A DNA stretch of 64,000 nt from Rhodospirillales bacterium (GTDB lineage Bacteria > Pseudomonadota > Alphaproteobacteria > Rhodospirillales > JASLLZ01): positions 40,175 through 104,174 of the forward strand of contig JASLLZ010000001.1 of the NCBI GenBank assembly GCA_030746775.1, in the 5' to 3' direction. The notes beneath the pieces are model-generated. The model did not search any database, was not told where the DNA came from, and saw only the letters and a list, made by a program, of their open reading frames with translations. Shown here piece by piece: positions 62,520-64,000 of the stretch. Both the position numbers and the translations under genes were made by a program. Each line of letters begins with the position of its first letter. Positions within the stretch are counted from its first letter, which is position 1.

Positions 62520-63553
62520 GGTGCCTCGCTCCTACTCAGCAGGCAGGCGTCGCCGTAGGAATAGAAACGATAGCCGGTGTCCCTGGCATGAGCGTAGGCG
62601 TGCTTCATGCGCCGCGTTCCGGCGAAGGCCGCGACCAGCATGAAAAGAGTCGAGCGCGGCAGGTGAAAATTTGTCAGCAGCCGATCGACCGTCCTGAAGC
62701 GGTAGCCGGGCGTGATGAAGATGTCGGTCTCTCCGGCGAAAGGACGGAGCCATCCAGCCGCATCGGTCGCCGCCTCCAAGAGGCGTAGCGCCGTCGAACC
62801 CACCGCCACCACTTGGCTTCCGCGCTTGCGGGCGGCGTTGACGGCGGTGACCGCGTGGGCGGTAATCTCACCCCATTCGGCGTGCATCTTATGATCGGCC
62901 ACGTCTTCGACCGTGACCGGCAGAAAGGTGCCGGCGCCGACGTGGAGCGTGAGCGTGATCCGCTTGATCCCCTGCGCGTCAAGGCCGTCCAAGAGCCCGG
63001 GCGTGAAGTGCAGGCCGGCCGTCGGCGCCGCCACGGCGCCCGGTATGCGGGCGAACATGGTTTGGTAATCGTCCGGGTCCCGGGGGTCGGAAAGGTCGGG
63101 ACGCTTGATATAAGGGGGCAGCGGCATGGCGCCGAAGCGCGCCAGGGCGGCTTCCAGATCGGCGCCGCCATGGGCGAAGGAAAGCGTTATCTCGCCGGCC
63201 TCGCCTTTGGATTTTACTTCGGCCGCGAAGCCGGGTGCAAAATCTATGCGGTCGCCGTTCTTAAGCCGCCGCGCCGGCCGCGCGAAGGCTTTCCAGGTCG
63301 TGGCGTCGACGGCCTTGTGCAGCGTCACCTCGACCTTGGCCCGGCCGCGCCGACCCGCCAGGCGCGCCGGGATGACCTTGGTGTTGTTGAAAACCAGGAG
63401 GTCGCCCGGGCGCAGGTGGCGGGGAAGGTCGGACATGCGGGCGTCCACAAGTTCATGGTGGACCACCAGAAGACGCGCCGCATCCCTTGGCGTCATCGGC
63501 CTTTGCGCGATGCAGGCGCGGGGGAGATCGAAGTCGAACGTGTCCACCTTCAT
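62516..63553 (-). CDS. queA: S-adenosylmethionine:tRNA ribosyltransferase-isomerase
   Basis: 345-residue enzyme that adds the epoxycyclopentane ring of queuosine. N-terminus [47 protein letters not shown] and the C-terminal [20 protein letters not shown] are characteristic. Start ATG 63553. It heads the queA-tgt-queF run. Confidence 0.97.
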   Translation of the reverse strand: MKVDTFDFDLPRACIAQRPMTPRDAARLLVVHHELVDARMSDLPRHLRPGDLLVFNNTKVIPARLAGRRGRAKVEVTLHKAVDATTWKAFARPARRLKNGDRIDFAPGFAAEVKSKGEAGEITLSFAHGGADLEAALARFGAMPLPPYIKRPDLSDPRDPDDYQTMFARIPGAVAAPTAGLHFTPGLLDGLDAQGIKRITLTLHVGAGTFLPVTVEDVADHKMHAEWGEITAHAVTAVNAARKRGSQVVAVGSTALRLLEAATDAAGWLRPFAGETDIFITPGYRFRTVDRLLTNFHLPRSTLFMLVAAFAGTRRMKHAYAHARDTGYRFYSYGDACLLSRSEAP

Positions 63554-63760
63554 GGTGCGGCCTCGGGCAAAGGGGAGGGCGCGAACGTTACACGAGGAAG
63601 AGGAAGACGGCCACTCCCGGCGGGTGTCCGTTTGGGGTTGTTTCGACGATCGCCAATTCACGCGATCTTGATCGCCCGTGTGGGGCAGGGGCCTTTCCGG
63701 CGTGACCAAGGCTCGTCACTATGTCCTAGATATCCGGATCGCAAGTAGAGGAAAAAAAGG

Positions 63761-63994
63761 ATGCGCGCAGTTTTGCTTGTCTGCCTGGGTCTTTTGGCCG
63801 CAACGCCCGTCGGGGCCGAAAACCCGACGCCCTATTCCGGGACCAAGGTGATCGAGACGGGTTCCCCCTTCGCCGCCTTCGTTGCCAAGCTTACGGCGGC
63901 GGTGAGCGCCAACAAGATGGGCCTACATCCAGGACGTTGTAGCCTTTCCAGCCATCTGAATAGACGATGCTGTCAGGGACGACCTTGCGCTTGA
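63761..63994 (+). pseudogene. Truncated DUF302-like exported protein, fused to foreign sequence
   Basis: ATG 63761 (AAAAAAAGG upstream) begins a signal peptide (LLVCLGLLAATPVGAE) followed by about 33 residues resembling the start of DUF302 proteins (GTKVIETGSPFAAFVAK). After NKMG at about 63921 the homology stops and the frame runs into an inverted transposase piece to a stop at 63994. The original gene has lost its 3' part. Confidence 0.55.
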
Positions 63995-64000
63995 TGATTG
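63922..64000 (-). mobile_element. Fragment of an IS1595-like transposase gene
   Basis: The minus strand at the window edge reads IIKRKVVPDSIVYSDGWKGYNVLDV, here stated in two parts: IIKRKVVPDS and IVYSDGWKGYNVLDV. This resembles the DDE segment around the second catalytic Asp of IS1595-family transposases. The frame leaves the homology right after DV at about 63924, where it meets the DUF302-like gene. No terminal inverted repeat is seen, so the end is a truncation. The rest lies beyond 64000. Confidence 0.55.

Overview
The window looks like chromosomal DNA of a GC-rich alphaproteobacterium, most likely Rhodospirillales-like. The reasons are the split b/b' ATP synthase F0 operon (atpI-atpB-atpE-b'-b), the smc / DsbA-like / dciA / mutY block, the polyhydroxyalkanoate locus with a PhaR regulator, and the tgt-queA pair. 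This is inferred from gene content and order; no marker phylogeny was run.

Layout. 0.1-2.8 kb: F0 operon on the minus strand with a good promoter at 2802-2830. 2.9-9.4 kb: smc, a DsbA-like thiol oxidoreductase, dciA, mutY and apt. 9.5-16.1 kb: an RpiR/SIS regulator coupled to a class III aminotransferase, then a TAXI-type TRAP transporter (binding protein, fused permease, UspA). Paired CATTTG repeats precede the regulator and the TRAP operon, and a 16-bp palindrome also precedes the TRAP operon. 16.1-33.8 kb: an accessory catabolic region holding a cytochrome c, an orphan DctP-like binding protein, a DapA-like lyase/aldolase, a VOC protein, three 2-hydroxyacid dehydrogenases, an enolase-superfamily enzyme, aspartate dehydrogenase, MmgE/PrpD, an Asp/Glu racemase-like protein, both AcnX (aconitase X) subunits, an SDR, a D-threonine aldolase-like enzyme, a two-domain cyclase and an M19 dipeptidase. 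Together these suggest import and breakdown of hydroxy/amino dicarboxylic acids or unusual amino acids; the substrate cannot be read from sequence.

34-39.6 kb: a polyphosphate-flavoured group: a 30-residue membrane peptide, PPK2, a divergent class III cyclase-like protein, an SRAP (HMCES/YedK) protein, a CYTH-CHAD protein and an orphan ParA. 39.6-43.8 kb: a second Asp/Glu racemase-like paralogue next to a polar amino-acid ABC transporter. 44-47.4 kb: an EamA exporter, OsmC and a lipoprotein, then a scar with a VWA-domain remnant, a phage-like small lipoprotein gene and tRNA-Thr(GGT), consistent with an old tRNA-targeted integration.

47.5-56.6 kb: rpsD (near-consensus promoter), an HNH endonuclease, an esterase, gluQ, an FG-GAP repeat protein, and the PHA locus (phaB, phaA, phaC-like overlapping a small phaE-like gene, divergent phaR) with an XRE regulator. 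56.6-59.2 kb: a 5'-truncated SUMF1-type gene, then nnrS preceded by a perfect TTGAT-N4-ATCAA box, then a Crp/Fnr regulator without Fe-S cysteines. 59.2-63.6 kb: queuosine genes (queG, a VUT transporter, queF, tgt, queA). The right edge has a DUF302-like gene fused abruptly to an inverted piece of an IS1595-like transposase gene.

No rRNA, CRISPR array or intact prophage was seen. Most start codons were chosen from Shine-Dalgarno sites, ATGA overlaps and family alignment from memory, so some 5' ends may shift.
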